Shown here piece by piece: positions 44,837 through 53,923 of a DNA stretch of 64,000 nucleotides. Position 1 is the first letter of the stretch, and the number at the start of each line of letters is the position of its first letter. The translations under genes were made by a program, and so were the position numbers. The stretch is from positions 1-64,000 of the forward strand of contig NZ_CAJYVE010000042.1 of the NCBI RefSeq assembly GCF_913777995.1. The letters run 5' to 3'. The notes beneath the pieces were generated by a model that worked only from the letters and a program-made list of their open reading frames with translations, was not told the DNA's origin and did not search any database. The DNA is from an uncultured Pseudomonas sp. (lineage in GTDB: Bacteria > Pseudomonadota > Gammaproteobacteria > Pseudomonadales > Pseudomonadaceae).

Positions 44837-47800
44837 ATGACCGAAAAACACGGCACGCGCCGCCAGCGCCTCGCCACCGAATTCGACAAGACCCCGGCCA
44901 GCGGCACCAGCCTTTGCCCGTTCAAAGGCCCGGACGTCGCCATCGTGCCCATGCGCTATGCACTGGACCGCTCGCGTTACGATGCCAATCCGAGCGCCCT
45001 GAAACCCTTGCCCAGAGAGGGTCGCTGGGCCAGCCTGCCGCTTCTGCAAAGCCGCCAGTACACGCTTCGGCAACTGGCCGACGGTTTTGTCTACGTATTC
45101 GACGAAACCGCCGGCACCTTCCACGAGTACACCTACTCGGCCCACGACGCGAGCCTGGCACGCATCGTCTGGACCCAGGCCCACCTTGGCCTCGATGAAC
45201 GCAACGGCGCCGGCGAAGCCAGACCCTTCCTGCTCTACCCGCGCCGGCATGTGCTGCACATCGCCTATGCCCCGGTGCAGTGGACCTGGCGCCTGTGCGA
45301 ACACATGCGCTCGCACACCGGCAGTCGCACGGTCTGGATGAAACGCCTGGACCTGGCCAGCTACTGCCAGACCCTGAACGAACCGCACACGCGGCCCTTG
45401 CGCGAACTGGCCCGTGTGGTGGCCGATATCGATGCCGGCAGTGTCCATGAAGACCAGCGTTTCGACGACACCTCGCTGCCCAGCAGCGAACCGCCGCCGA
45501 CACCGGAAGAGCCCGACAAACCGAGCTGGGTCCCCCTCGGAGCCGACGTGCATTGGCTGGGCAGCGTGCCCGACAAGGACAGCGCGCTACTCATCGCACT
45601 GGACGACCCACTGGCCGTGGCCCGCGACCTGGCGGCGCAAATGGCCGCCGAAATCGCCGAATACCAGGTCTGGGAAACCGAACATGCACACCGGATCACC
45701 ATTGCCGGTTACGTGACCGAGCTGTGCGGGGCAGATCCGGGCGTCGAAGGAGACAAGCTACCGGAGAAAGCCAAGGGGGATCTGCGCCTGACCCATGAGT
45801 ATCTGCGCGATGCCGAGGCGTATCTGGCAGAACGCGAAAAGGAAGATGACGCCAGAAGAGAAAGCGAGACAGTGCGCGGCGGACTCGCTGCGACCGGAAT
45901 ACACCTTCCCAGCGATGATGCGCGCAAGGATGTTTTGGCCCGCTACGGCAAGGCGCCTGAGGAGCAGGACGTCGAAGCCTGGCTCAAGCGCAAGAAATGG
46001 CGAAAGGAAGTAGACCTTGAGGCAGCCCGCCGCTACCTGCTGGACCAACTGCCGCGACAACAACGCTTGCTGCAACGTATTGGAGACACTCGCGAGGACA
46101 TCAAGCGATGGCACTTGCATATCGGCACCGAGGCCCTGGCGCTGTTCATCGACACACTCAACCCCAACACACTCATGTACCTGGCGAGCACCTTCGCAGA
46201 GCTGCAGGCGATCTGCGCTCAGGACGAAGAAACCGCCAAGTGGCTTCAAGAACAGGAACATCACGCCACTACTCTCTTTGGGCTGCACAGCTACGGTTTT
46301 TCCCCGGCCGTCAAGGAAGCCCTGGATAGCGAGGCCAACCGGCTGCTCCAAGGCTTCGGCGACCTCACCAGCCTGGCCACCCGCGTCGGCGAACTCAACA
46401 GCGCCTTCAACCACCGCGACTTTGCCGAGGTTCCTTGGGTCAAGGCGCTGCACGACATTCCTCGCAGGACGCTTGAGGCCATGGTGACTCTTGGTAAACG
46501 CACCACCGGGCAATTCATGCAGGGCATGTTGCAAACGAGCCTGGCCACCCAAGGCACTAGCGCGCTGCATGACACGAAAAACATGCGCGCGCTGCTTCGT
46601 CACCTGTTGCTGAACCAGATTCTCGACCCCGCCAGCGCCCAACTGGCCATCGACCGGGATATCGCCGCCAAACTCAAGGAATGGAAGCACCAGCAACGCT
46701 CACTGACCCAACAGCTGCAAACGCTGAAGAACCGCTGGCACTACACCGTCAACCGCCAGGAACGACACAATCTGGGGCGACAGATCAGCGCCCACACAAC
46801 GCAACTGCGCATTCACGAAATGAACATCCCGTTTACGGTGGATTATCGAGAGCAACGCTACGCTGAGCAGTACCGCAAACAGATCATCGACTTCACTCGC
46901 CAGGCTGAACAAAGCCTGGACAAGTGGGCTCAGCGAACTCGGCAGTGGGCAGGCCGCCTGAATATAACAGCAGGCATCGGCTGGACCGTGGTCGTGATCA
47001 ATCTGATCAATGTGTTTGTGGTTCTGAACGATGCCGGTAGAGATGGCGAGATCAGCCAGTCGGACCTGATCAAAATCGGCTACAACCTGGGTTATGGCCT
47101 GAATCTATGGGCAGCTATTTATGTAGCTGCACCTTGGGAAATCGTAAGAAAAGCTTCACTGGTCACGAGCGAGGGCCAAACGATTTCAGCACTTAGTCGT
47201 TCAGCGGCTTTTTGGAAAAGACAGGGACGCCCCGAGTGGGCCGCTGCTGTAAAAAGTTTTCGGTTGAGACTGTTCATCTCGGGCGCCTTCGGCGCCGCCG
47301 CAGCAGCCTTAGAAATGAAAGAAATCTTAAATGACATTTCCAACGCAAAAACATCTACCGAAAAAAACCTTTTAAAAATAAAGTTCCTCACGGTAGCGGT
47401 AATGGGAGCCTTGGCCAGCTTCCAGAGCATAACCATGCTTCTACGCGGCGCCATTGGGGCATCTGCCGGACTCATGGCAATGGGTGGGATGATGACTATT
47501 TACCTATTAACCCTCGGACTGATCTATCTCACCATCAGCATGATAATAAACCATCTGAAGCAGGATAATATCGGTAACTGGTTGAGACGCTGCTACTGGT
47601 CTTACGGGTCTGAAAATCGTTTTGGCAACTCTTTAATAGAGCAACTGGAAGAAGCCCGCTCACTAGAAGAAGCCTTGCTGTGCCCTCAGATTCTGGTCAA
47701 GCTGACCTTCGACGAAGTAAATCATGAACAACACGGTCGAATCGACGTCGTGAAAGCAGATCAGAACGGTGCTTGGATACAGATACTTTTACCTAACGGG

Positions 47801-48235
47801 CTACGAAGTCATAGGGTCCCGATACATATCATCAGCACCATGAATCGGTATCGGGTGGTGTATTTACAAAAAGTTGATGAGCTCACCGATACGGTGATCA
47901 CAAATGGCTCATGCCAACCTCTCTCTGTATGGCAGAAAGTTGATAACAAACGGCCGCCTATGAACCCACCCTTTCAAACACCTTTACCGCTGGCGGATGA
48001 CGCCCCCGTTATCTGGCAGGTTTGGATTCCCTTGCACCCCCGCGCTCAATATATAGAGTTCCAAATTTGGTATCCCGAGTCAGTACTCAGGAGCGACAGC
48101 GAGGATAAAGGCTATCTTTTTCAAGTAAGCCTTAAACCGTATGCGGATGAAACAAACAACGGACTTGAGGAGACCAACCTCTTGGTTCGACAAAAGAAGC
48201 GACCAAGCGAAGATAAATCAATATTGCTCCGCTAG
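44837..48235 (+). CDS. VasX-type type VI secretion effector, membrane-active toxin
   Basis: This 1132-residue protein begins with the VasX/BTH_I2691-family N-terminal region: CPFKGPDVAIVPMRYALDRSRY, ASLPLLQSRQYTLRQLADGFVYVF and YPRRHVLHIAYAPVQWTWR. A long helical middle follows (about residues 250-700). Four or five hydrophobic segments lie at about residues 707-905, including TAGIGWTVVVINLINVFVVL and TIYLLTLGLIYLTISMIINHL. The end, of about 225 residues, is soluble. VasX of Vibrio cholerae is a T6SS-delivered pore-former that depolarises rival membranes. The ATG follows CAGGAA. Two small membrane proteins follow. GC content falls sharply towards the 3' end, and no vgrG, PAAR or T6SS structural gene is adjacent. 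Confidence 0.85.
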   Translation: MTEKHGTRRQRLATEFDKTPASGTSLCPFKGPDVAIVPMRYALDRSRYDANPSALKPLPREGRWASLPLLQSRQYTLRQLADGFVYVFDETAGTFHEYTYSAHDASLARIVWTQAHLGLDERNGAGEARPFLLYPRRHVLHIAYAPVQWTWRLCEHMRSHTGSRTVWMKRLDLASYCQTLNEPHTRPLRELARVVADIDAGSVHEDQRFDDTSLPSSEPPPTPEEPDKPSWVPLGADVHWLGSVPDKDSALLIALDDPLAVARDLAAQMAAEIAEYQVWETEHAHRITIAGYVTELCGADPGVEGDKLPEKAKGDLRLTHEYLRDAEAYLAEREKEDDARRESETVRGGLAATGIHLPSDDARKDVLARYGKAPEEQDVEAWLKRKKWRKEVDLEAARRYLLDQLPRQQRLLQRIGDTREDIKRWHLHIGTEALALFIDTLNPNTLMYLASTFAELQAICAQDEETAKWLQEQEHHATTLFGLHSYGFSPAVKEALDSEANRLLQGFGDLTSLATRVGELNSAFNHRDFAEVPWVKALHDIPRRTLEAMVTLGKRTTGQFMQGMLQTSLATQGTSALHDTKNMRALLRHLLLNQILDPASAQLAIDRDIAAKLKEWKHQQRSLTQQLQTLKNRWHYTVNRQERHNLGRQISAHTTQLRIHEMNIPFTVDYREQRYAEQYRKQIIDFTRQAEQSLDKWAQRTRQWAGRLNITAGIGWTVVVINLINVFVVLNDAGRDGEISQSDLIKIGYNLGYGLNLWAAIYVAAPWEIVRKASLVTSEGQTISALSRSAAFWKRQGRPEWAAAVKSFRLRLFISGAFGAAAAALEMKEILNDISNAKTSTEKNLLKIKFLTVAVMGALASFQSITMLLRGAIGASAGLMAMGGMMTIYLLTLGLIYLTISMIINHLKQDNIGNWLRRCYWSYGSENRFGNSLIEQLEEARSLEEALLCPQILVKLTFDEVNHEQHGRIDVVKADQNGAWIQILLPNGLRSHRVPIHIISTMNRYRVVYLQKVDELTDTVITNGSCQPLSVWQKVDNKRPPMNPPFQTPLPLADDAPVIWQVWIPLHPRAQYIEFQIWYPESVLRSDSEDKGYLFQVSLKPYADETNNGLEETNLLVRQKKRPSEDKSILLR

Positions 48236-48289
48236 TTTTTTTCAGGCGTATAAAACCATCTAATAACACACACCAAGACGCAACCCGAA

Positions 48290-48955
48290 ATGCAACCATC
48301 ACAAAAACCTCGCCTAAAATGCAAGCCACCCGGATCACTAAACTGGAAAGCAAAAAAAATAAATCTCCCACGAAACGGTTTCTGGCTTTTCCCGATCTTA
48401 ATATTTATTTGCTTCGCATCTTGGAGTGCTCTAGCATATTACATGATCGACGACCTAAGCTTTGGGATAATATCAGCCAGCCTATTTACCGGTCTCTGGG
48501 TTCTTCTTCTAGCGAGCATCTTCAGAAAATCACATTTTCACTACCGCATTCATCTCGAACGCGCGGAGGTGAATTATCAGCTGTACGTCCCCCGCTATAT
48601 GGAAGACTTTTTGAAAGGAATGGCGCTGATCGTCATTGTCGGATTGCTGGGGTTAGCCGTTTTCCTTGGCTCTGCCGTGCTTCTCGGCCCTGTGGCGATG
48701 GTAATCATCGCTGCCTTACGACTGTTGAGCTGGGAGCCCCCACCTGCTGTACACGAAACCAGCCTTCCTTGGTACAACTATCAGCATGTCACCATCGACC
48801 GTTATTTCCTCATCATCGCCGTCCACGTCGATGAAGAACAATGCGGCTTCGTAGCCCGCCTCCCCGATAAAGGGGTATTCGAGCAATACCTGGCCTTTCT
48901 GCGCACAGTACTGCCGCCCACGGCGCAATACCGGGAAGGCATCTGGTGGGGCTGA
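48290..48955 (+). CDS. Probable immunity protein 1 for the VasX-type effector
   Basis: This 221-residue membrane protein has two helix pairs (about residues 30-75 and 108-145). Its conserved C-terminal tail includes HVTIDRYFLIIAVHVDEEQC and ends in YREGIWWG. It resembles DUF6708-like neighbours of T6SS effectors, though I cannot confirm the family. It starts 54 bases after the effector and is about 40% GC in its first half. Location, membrane nature and a paralogue next door fit an immunity protein that blocks a pore-former. The ribosome-binding site is weak. Confidence 0.7.
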   Translation: MQPSQKPRLKCKPPGSLNWKAKKINLPRNGFWLFPILIFICFASWSALAYYMIDDLSFGIISASLFTGLWVLLLASIFRKSHFHYRIHLERAEVNYQLYVPRYMEDFLKGMALIVIVGLLGLAVFLGSAVLLGPVAMVIIAALRLLSWEPPPAVHETSLPWYNYQHVTIDRYFLIIAVHVDEEQCGFVARLPDKGVFEQYLAFLRTVLPPTAQYREGIWWG

Positions 48956-48998
48956 AGCCGAGCGCCCACCCGTCATAAATTAAAGGCCCCAGACAGTA

Positions 48999-49700
48999 AT
49001 GATCTTAGACAAGCCAACGCCGGACGCATTCGAAGTACCTCATGAAGCTCAGGTTTTACCAACCATACCCCGTGCTCTTTACAGTTGGTCTGTGAAGAGA
49101 ATAAACCTTCCTCGTGCATTAATCTGGATCTGGCCAATTGCGTTCACCATATGGCCGGCATTCACAATATTTATTTTTCGAGATCTGTACACAGACTTTT
49201 TCATCACTTACGCCATCTTTATATCTGGAGCAATTCTCACCAGCCTTGGCATTCTGTCAGACGCATTAAAGCGCACCGACTTCAACTACAAAATTCACCC
49301 TGAAAAGGGAGAGCTGGATTACCGCCCTCGTTACTTCAAGCACGAAGGCTTAGTATATAAATGCGTTGCCGCCGCCGGACTTCTTGTACTGCTTGCAGTC
49401 GCCGCTTATACGGAATCAATAATATTTATTCTAGGCGCAGGGGGTCTGATCCTAACGGCTTTGCGACTGAGTAGCTGGGAGCCGCCTCCCAGAGAATACG
49501 AAACCAGCCTGCCGTGGCACGAGTACAACCACGTCACCATCGACCGTTATTTCCTCATCATCGCCGTCCACGTCGATGAAGAACAATGCGGTTTCGAAGC
49601 CCGCCTCCCCAATAAAGAGCTATTCGAGCAATACCTGGCCTTTCTGCGCACGGTACTGCCGCCCACGGTGCAGTACAGAGAAGGTATCTGGTGGGGCTAG
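48999..49700 (+). CDS. Probable immunity protein 2, paralogue of the preceding gene
   Basis: This 233-residue membrane protein has the same layout as its neighbour: two helix pairs, a KRINLPRALIW entry, an LSSWEPPP.EYETSLPW block and the near-identical C-terminal tail. The last 168 bases differ from the first copy at only about 12 positions, while the N-terminal halves are quite diverged. It is probably a second immunity protein, possibly against a variant toxin. It is AT-rich in the first two-thirds. Confidence 0.7.
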   Translation: MILDKPTPDAFEVPHEAQVLPTIPRALYSWSVKRINLPRALIWIWPIAFTIWPAFTIFIFRDLYTDFFITYAIFISGAILTSLGILSDALKRTDFNYKIHPEKGELDYRPRYFKHEGLVYKCVAAAGLLVLLAVAAYTESIIFILGAGGLILTALRLSSWEPPPREYETSLPWHEYNHVTIDRYFLIIAVHVDEEQCGFEARLPNKELFEQYLAFLRTVLPPTVQYREGIWWG

Positions 49701-49713
49701 GGGTCTAAGGAGT

Positions 49714-49735
49714 ACCGCCCGGCTCAGGGCGGTAT
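49714..49735. terminator. Weak hairpin after the immunity genes
   Basis: TACCGCCC (49714-49721) and GGGCGGTA (49728-49735) form a perfect 8-bp stem located 14 bases past the second immunity gene. The T-tract is poor (TTGAT). A second GC-rich stem follows at about 49763-49783, near the end of the convergent porin gene. The pair may act as a bidirectional terminator. Confidence 0.5.
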
Positions 49736-49797
49736 TGATCAGGCGTTGGCGCTGAGGCACGGCGGGGCCTTGCAGGCCCCGCGCGTGGAGGGAGGTA

Positions 49798-51051
49798 TTA
49801 CCAGAGGGCGATGTCGTAAGTGAAGTAGATACGGTTGCTGTCGCGGCCGCGGGAGAAGTCGGAGCGGTACACGTAGTTGCGCAGCTTCACGCCCAGGCCC
49901 TTGAACGAGCCATCGGGTATCACGTACGCCAGTTCCATATCGCGTTCCCACTCGGCTTGACCAGCCGCGCCGGACTTGCCGTTGTCACCGCTCAGGTAGC
50001 GGGTGGAGAAGTTCAGGCCTTTCACACCGAGCGTGCCGAAGTCGTAGGCGTAGCTGACCATCCAGGTTTTCTCGTCTTCCTGGATGAACTTGCCAATCCC
50101 CACGTTACTGAACGAATAAACGGTAGCGCCGTTGACGAACGGCAGGCCGGCATCGCCGCTGAGTTTCTGGTAACCGGCACCGACGGTGTGCCCGGAATGG
50201 CTGTAAGCCAACTGGCCGCTGTACATGCGGTTGTCGATCTGGCCCTTCCAGGCATGGCCGACATCACGGCTGTCGAATACCCGCAGGTCGCTGGTCACTA
50301 CGCCGCCGGCCAACGGCAGGTCGTGCTGCACGCCGAAGAAATGCTGTTGGTAGAAGTTTTCCAACTCACCGTTGAAGTAGCTCAGGCGCAGCGACTTGGT
50401 GAGCTTGTATTCGCCGCCGAAGTAACGGAAGTCACCCGACTCGCCGCCGCTGTAGCCATCCGGGGTGACGCCGTTGCTGTCGGAAGAGTCGCGCAATTTC
50501 TGGCGATCGAGCAAGCCACCGGTCAGGGTCAGCCCCTCGATGTCGTTACTGACAATCTGTGTGCCCTCGTAGGTCTGCGGCAGCAGGCGCGCGTCGTTGT
50601 AGACCAGTACCGGGTTCTTCGGCAGCAGGGTGCCGTATTTGAGCGTGGTCTTGGCGAACCGCGCCTTGGCCGTGGCGCCGAAGCTGGAGAATTCGTCGGC
50701 GGCGCGACCATCATCGTGCACTGGCAGCAAACCCGTGCCGCTGCGGCCACGGCCGGAATCCAGCTTCACGCCCAGCAGGCCCATGGCATCGAGGCCGAAC
50801 CCTACCGTGCCCTGAGTGAAGCCGGACTGGTAGTCGAGCAGGAAGCCCTGCGCCCATTCGGTACGCTCGCTTTTGGCCGTAGCTGCGGCACGGGCGCTGA
50901 GGCCCTGCTCGTCGCGGAAGTTCTCGTTGAAATAAACGTTGCGCAGTTGCAGCTTGAGTTTGCTGTCTTCGATGAAACCGGCGGCGCCGGCATCCGGCAG
51001 GCTGGCAAACAGCAGGCCGCAGGCAGCCGCACGGGTAATGACTTTGGTCAT
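49798..51051 (-). CDS. OprD-family outer-membrane porin
   Basis: This 417-residue protein has a signal peptide (AAACGLLFASLPDAGA, cleavage near residue 23). OprD landmarks are GFIEDSKLKLQLRNVYFNENF, AQGFLLDYQSGFTQGTVGFGLD and alternating beta strands to the C-terminus (RIYFTYDIALW). OprD/Opd porins pass carboxylates or basic amino acids. It is the last gene of a minus-strand cluster with two carboxylate carriers and a PrpF-type isomerase, so a di- or tricarboxylate is the likely cargo. Confidence 0.92.
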   Translation of the reverse strand: MTKVITRAAACGLLFASLPDAGAAGFIEDSKLKLQLRNVYFNENFRDEQGLSARAAATAKSERTEWAQGFLLDYQSGFTQGTVGFGLDAMGLLGVKLDSGRGRSGTGLLPVHDDGRAADEFSSFGATAKARFAKTTLKYGTLLPKNPVLVYNDARLLPQTYEGTQIVSNDIEGLTLTGGLLDRQKLRDSSDSNGVTPDGYSGGESGDFRYFGGEYKLTKSLRLSYFNGELENFYQQHFFGVQHDLPLAGGVVTSDLRVFDSRDVGHAWKGQIDNRMYSGQLAYSHSGHTVGAGYQKLSGDAGLPFVNGATVYSFSNVGIGKFIQEDEKTWMVSYAYDFGTLGVKGLNFSTRYLSGDNGKSGAAGQAEWERDMELAYVIPDGSFKGLGVKLRNYVYRSDFSRGRDSNRIYFTYDIALW

Positions 51052-51128
51052 GATCCAGGTACTCTTCTTTATTGTTATGCAGGGTGGGGATTGGGCCGCC
51101 AGCTCCCCCCGGCGGCCCAGGTTCGCCC

Positions 51129-52433
51129 TCAGGCGAAGAACGAGATGGCGCCGGTCAGCAGTGCCAGCACGGTGATTACCAGCGAGGTCAGCACCGCCCA
51201 TTTGACGGTGGCTTTCTGAAAGTCACCGATGTCGCGGTCGACCATGCCCACCAGCAGCAGGGTCGAGGCCACCAACGGGCTCATCAGGTGAACCGGCTGG
51301 CCAAGTACCGAGGCGCGGGCGATTTCCAGCGGCGAGATGCCGTAGGCGGCGGCTGCGTTGGCAAGAATCGGTACCACGCCGAAGTAGTAGGCGTCGTTGG
51401 ACAGCACGAAGGTCATCGGCATGCTGGTCAATGCGACCACCAGCGGGAACCAGTGACCCCAGGCATCAGGAATCCAGGCCACCAGCGTCTGGGCCATGGC
51501 GTCGACCATCTTGGTGCCGGAGAAGATGCCGGCGAAGATACCGGCGGCGAACACCAGCAGCACCACGGTCATGGCGTTGCCGGAGTGCGACAGGATGCGC
51601 TCCTTCTGCTCTTCCAGCTTGGGGTAGTTGATCATCAGCGCCGCGACAAAGCCGATCATGAACAAAATCGCGGCGTGCATCACGCCCAGCACCAGGGCGG
51701 TCATCACGATGATCACCAGCACCAGGTTGACGTAGGCCAGGCGCGGACGCTTGTAGGGGGTGTTCTCGAGGATTTCCTCGATGTAGCACTTGGTGCCGCC
51801 GGACTCCAGCTGGATGATGCCGATGCGCTTGCGCTCGGCGCGGCCCAGCAGGAAAGCGGTGAACACCACCCAGGCCGCACCACCGATCATGGTCGGCAGC
51901 ATCGGAATGAAGTACTCGGTGGCGTCCAGGCCCAGCGCGGCGATGGCGCGGGTGGCCGGACCGCCCCAGGGGCTCATGCCGCTCATGATGCTCAGCGACA
52001 GCATGGAGATGGTCGCCAGGATCATCGGGTTCATGCCGATGCGCTTGTAAAGCGGCAACATCGCGGCGCAGGTGATCATGTAGGTGGTGGTGCCGTCACC
52101 GTCCAGGGCTACCAGCAGCGACAGCAGCGCGGTGCCGATGGCAATGCGCATCGGGTCGCCCTTGACGCGCTTGAGGATCTTGCGGATCAGCGGGTCGAAC
52201 AGGCCAGCGTCGATCATCAGGCCGAAGAACAGAATGGCGAACAGCAGCAGCGCTGCCGAGGGAGCGACCATTTTCAGGCCGTCGAGCATCATCTTGCCGG
52301 TGGTCGGCGCAAAGCCGCCGATGATGGCGAAGACGATAGGGACCACAGTGAGAGCGACGATCGGAGAGAGACGCTTGCTCATGATCAGGTAGGTGAATAC
52401 CACGACCATGGCCAGGCCAAGTAATGCGAGCAT
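51129..52433 (-). CDS. CitMHS-family citrate-type tricarboxylate carrier
   Basis: This 434-residue inner-membrane protein has about twelve helices. The family blocks are ALDGDGTTTYMITCAAMLPLY, SGMSPWGGPATRAIAALGLD and FVLSNDAYYFGVVPI. CitMHS carriers import citrate or related tricarboxylates, often as metal complexes or with protons. It lies 77 bases upstream of the porin and 125 bases downstream of the DctA-like gene, all on the minus strand. Confidence 0.92.
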   Translation of the reverse strand: MLALLGLAMVVVFTYLIMSKRLSPIVALTVVPIVFAIIGGFAPTTGKMMLDGLKMVAPSAALLLFAILFFGLMIDAGLFDPLIRKILKRVKGDPMRIAIGTALLSLLVALDGDGTTTYMITCAAMLPLYKRIGMNPMILATISMLSLSIMSGMSPWGGPATRAIAALGLDATEYFIPMLPTMIGGAAWVVFTAFLLGRAERKRIGIIQLESGGTKCYIEEILENTPYKRPRLAYVNLVLVIIVMTALVLGVMHAAILFMIGFVAALMINYPKLEEQKERILSHSGNAMTVVLLVFAAGIFAGIFSGTKMVDAMAQTLVAWIPDAWGHWFPLVVALTSMPMTFVLSNDAYYFGVVPILANAAAAYGISPLEIARASVLGQPVHLMSPLVASTLLLVGMVDRDIGDFQKATVKWAVLTSLVITVLALLTGAISFFA

Positions 52434-52558
52434 GTTGTTTTTCTCTTGTTGTTATGTCGGCGCGGCCAATGTTCAGAGACACGGCCTCCCTGCCCGCCCG
52501 GCGCCGTGAGGCGCCAGGCGAGATACTGCATGAAGTCCTTTGGGGGTGAAGCGAGGTA

Positions 52559-53866
52559 TCAGCTGATTTGCTGGGGCTTGTCGGTGACCCATTGCTGCGG
52601 TACATCGACCGGCGCTGCAGGCTTGCCATCGAGCGCACGCTGCAGGGTCTCGCGGTCGCAGGCGCCTTCGGAGAGGGCGATGGCGACGGTGGCGACAGCG
52701 TTGCTCGCCAGGCTGGTCAGCGCACGCGCTTCGGACATGAAGCGGTCGATACCGATCAGCAGGGCCAGGCCGGCCAGCGGAATGTCATGGATCACGGTCA
52801 GGGTCGAAGCCAGGGCCACGAAACCGCTGCCGGTGACGCCTGCCGCGCCCTTGGACGACAGCAGCATGATTGCCAGCATGGTCAGGGTCTGACCGACGGT
52901 CAGGTCGATGTTGCAGGCCTGGGCGATGAAGATGGCGGCCAGCGACAGGTAGATGGCGGTGCCGTCCAGGTTGAACGAGTAGCCGGTCGGCAGCACCAGG
53001 CCAACGACGCCTTTCTTGCAACCCAGGCCCTGGAGTTTTTCCAGCATGCGCGGCAGCACCGGCTCGGTGGACGAGGTGCCCAGCACGACCAGGAACTCTT
53101 CACGGAAGTAGCGCAGCAGCTTCCACAGGCTGAAGCCGTAGATGCGGCACAGGCCACCGAGCACCACGAAGACGAAGAAGGCACAGGCGACATACAGGGT
53201 CATGATCAGCTTGGCCAGCGAGCCCAGGGAGGTGATCCCGTACTGGCCCACGGTGAAGGCCAGGGCACCGAAAGCACCGACCGGCGCAAAGCGCATCAGG
53301 TAGCCGAAGATCTTGAACACCATCTGCGAAGCTGATTCCAGCACGGTCAGTACTGGACGGCCCTTCTCGCCCAGCGCCGACAGGGCGAAGCCGCTGAGTA
53401 CGGCGATGAACAGCACCGGCAGCACTTCACCCTTGTTGAAGGCACCGATGAAGGTGTCCGGGATGATGTGCATGAAGAAGTCGACCACGCTCAGCTTGGC
53501 CGCCGAAGCGGTGTACTGCGCCAGGCCGGCGGTACTCAGGGTTGCCGGGTCGATGTTCATGCCCACGCCGGGCTTGAACACGTACACGGCGGCCAGGCCG
53601 ATCGCCAGGCTGATCACCGTCAGCACCAGGAACAGCAGGAGCGTCTTGCTCATCAGACGCCCGAGGGTGCTCTTGTCGGTCATGCCGGCAATGCCGGTGA
53701 CGATGGTGCAGAACACCACGGGTGCAATCATCATCTTGATCAGCTTGATGAATGCGTCGCCCAGGGGTTTCAGCGCAACGGCCTGTTGCGCCCAGAAGTG
53801 ACCGACCAGTACGCCGAGGATGACGGCGCAGATGATCTGGAAGTACAGCGATTTGATGAGTCTCAT
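52559..53866 (-). CDS. DctA-like C4-dicarboxylate:cation symporter
   Basis: This 435-residue protein of the DAACS family carries FIKLIKMMIAPVVFCTIVTGIA, the re-entrant loop region LGTSSTEPVLPRMLEKLQ, GLVLPTGYSFNLDGTAIY and SSKGAAGVTGSGFVALA. It should import C4-dicarboxylates with Na+ or H+. It lies 57 bases downstream of the PrpF-type gene, in the same cluster. The genome's main dctA may lie elsewhere, so this copy may be dedicated to the local substrate. Confidence 0.93.
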   Translation of the reverse strand: MRLIKSLYFQIICAVILGVLVGHFWAQQAVALKPLGDAFIKLIKMMIAPVVFCTIVTGIAGMTDKSTLGRLMSKTLLLFLVLTVISLAIGLAAVYVFKPGVGMNIDPATLSTAGLAQYTASAAKLSVVDFFMHIIPDTFIGAFNKGEVLPVLFIAVLSGFALSALGEKGRPVLTVLESASQMVFKIFGYLMRFAPVGAFGALAFTVGQYGITSLGSLAKLIMTLYVACAFFVFVVLGGLCRIYGFSLWKLLRYFREEFLVVLGTSSTEPVLPRMLEKLQGLGCKKGVVGLVLPTGYSFNLDGTAIYLSLAAIFIAQACNIDLTVGQTLTMLAIMLLSSKGAAGVTGSGFVALASTLTVIHDIPLAGLALLIGIDRFMSEARALTSLASNAVATVAIALSEGACDRETLQRALDGKPAAPVDVPQQWVTDKPQQIS

Positions 53867-53923
53867 GAGGCATCACCCATTGTTGAAATTGTGCGGATGC
53901 GCTGGGTCAACGGACGAACCGGG

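Noticed and set aside
51072..52424. 450-codon plus-strand open frame rich in His, Gln and Gly
   Set aside because: It is antisense to the CitMHS carrier, and its composition is typical of a shadow frame.
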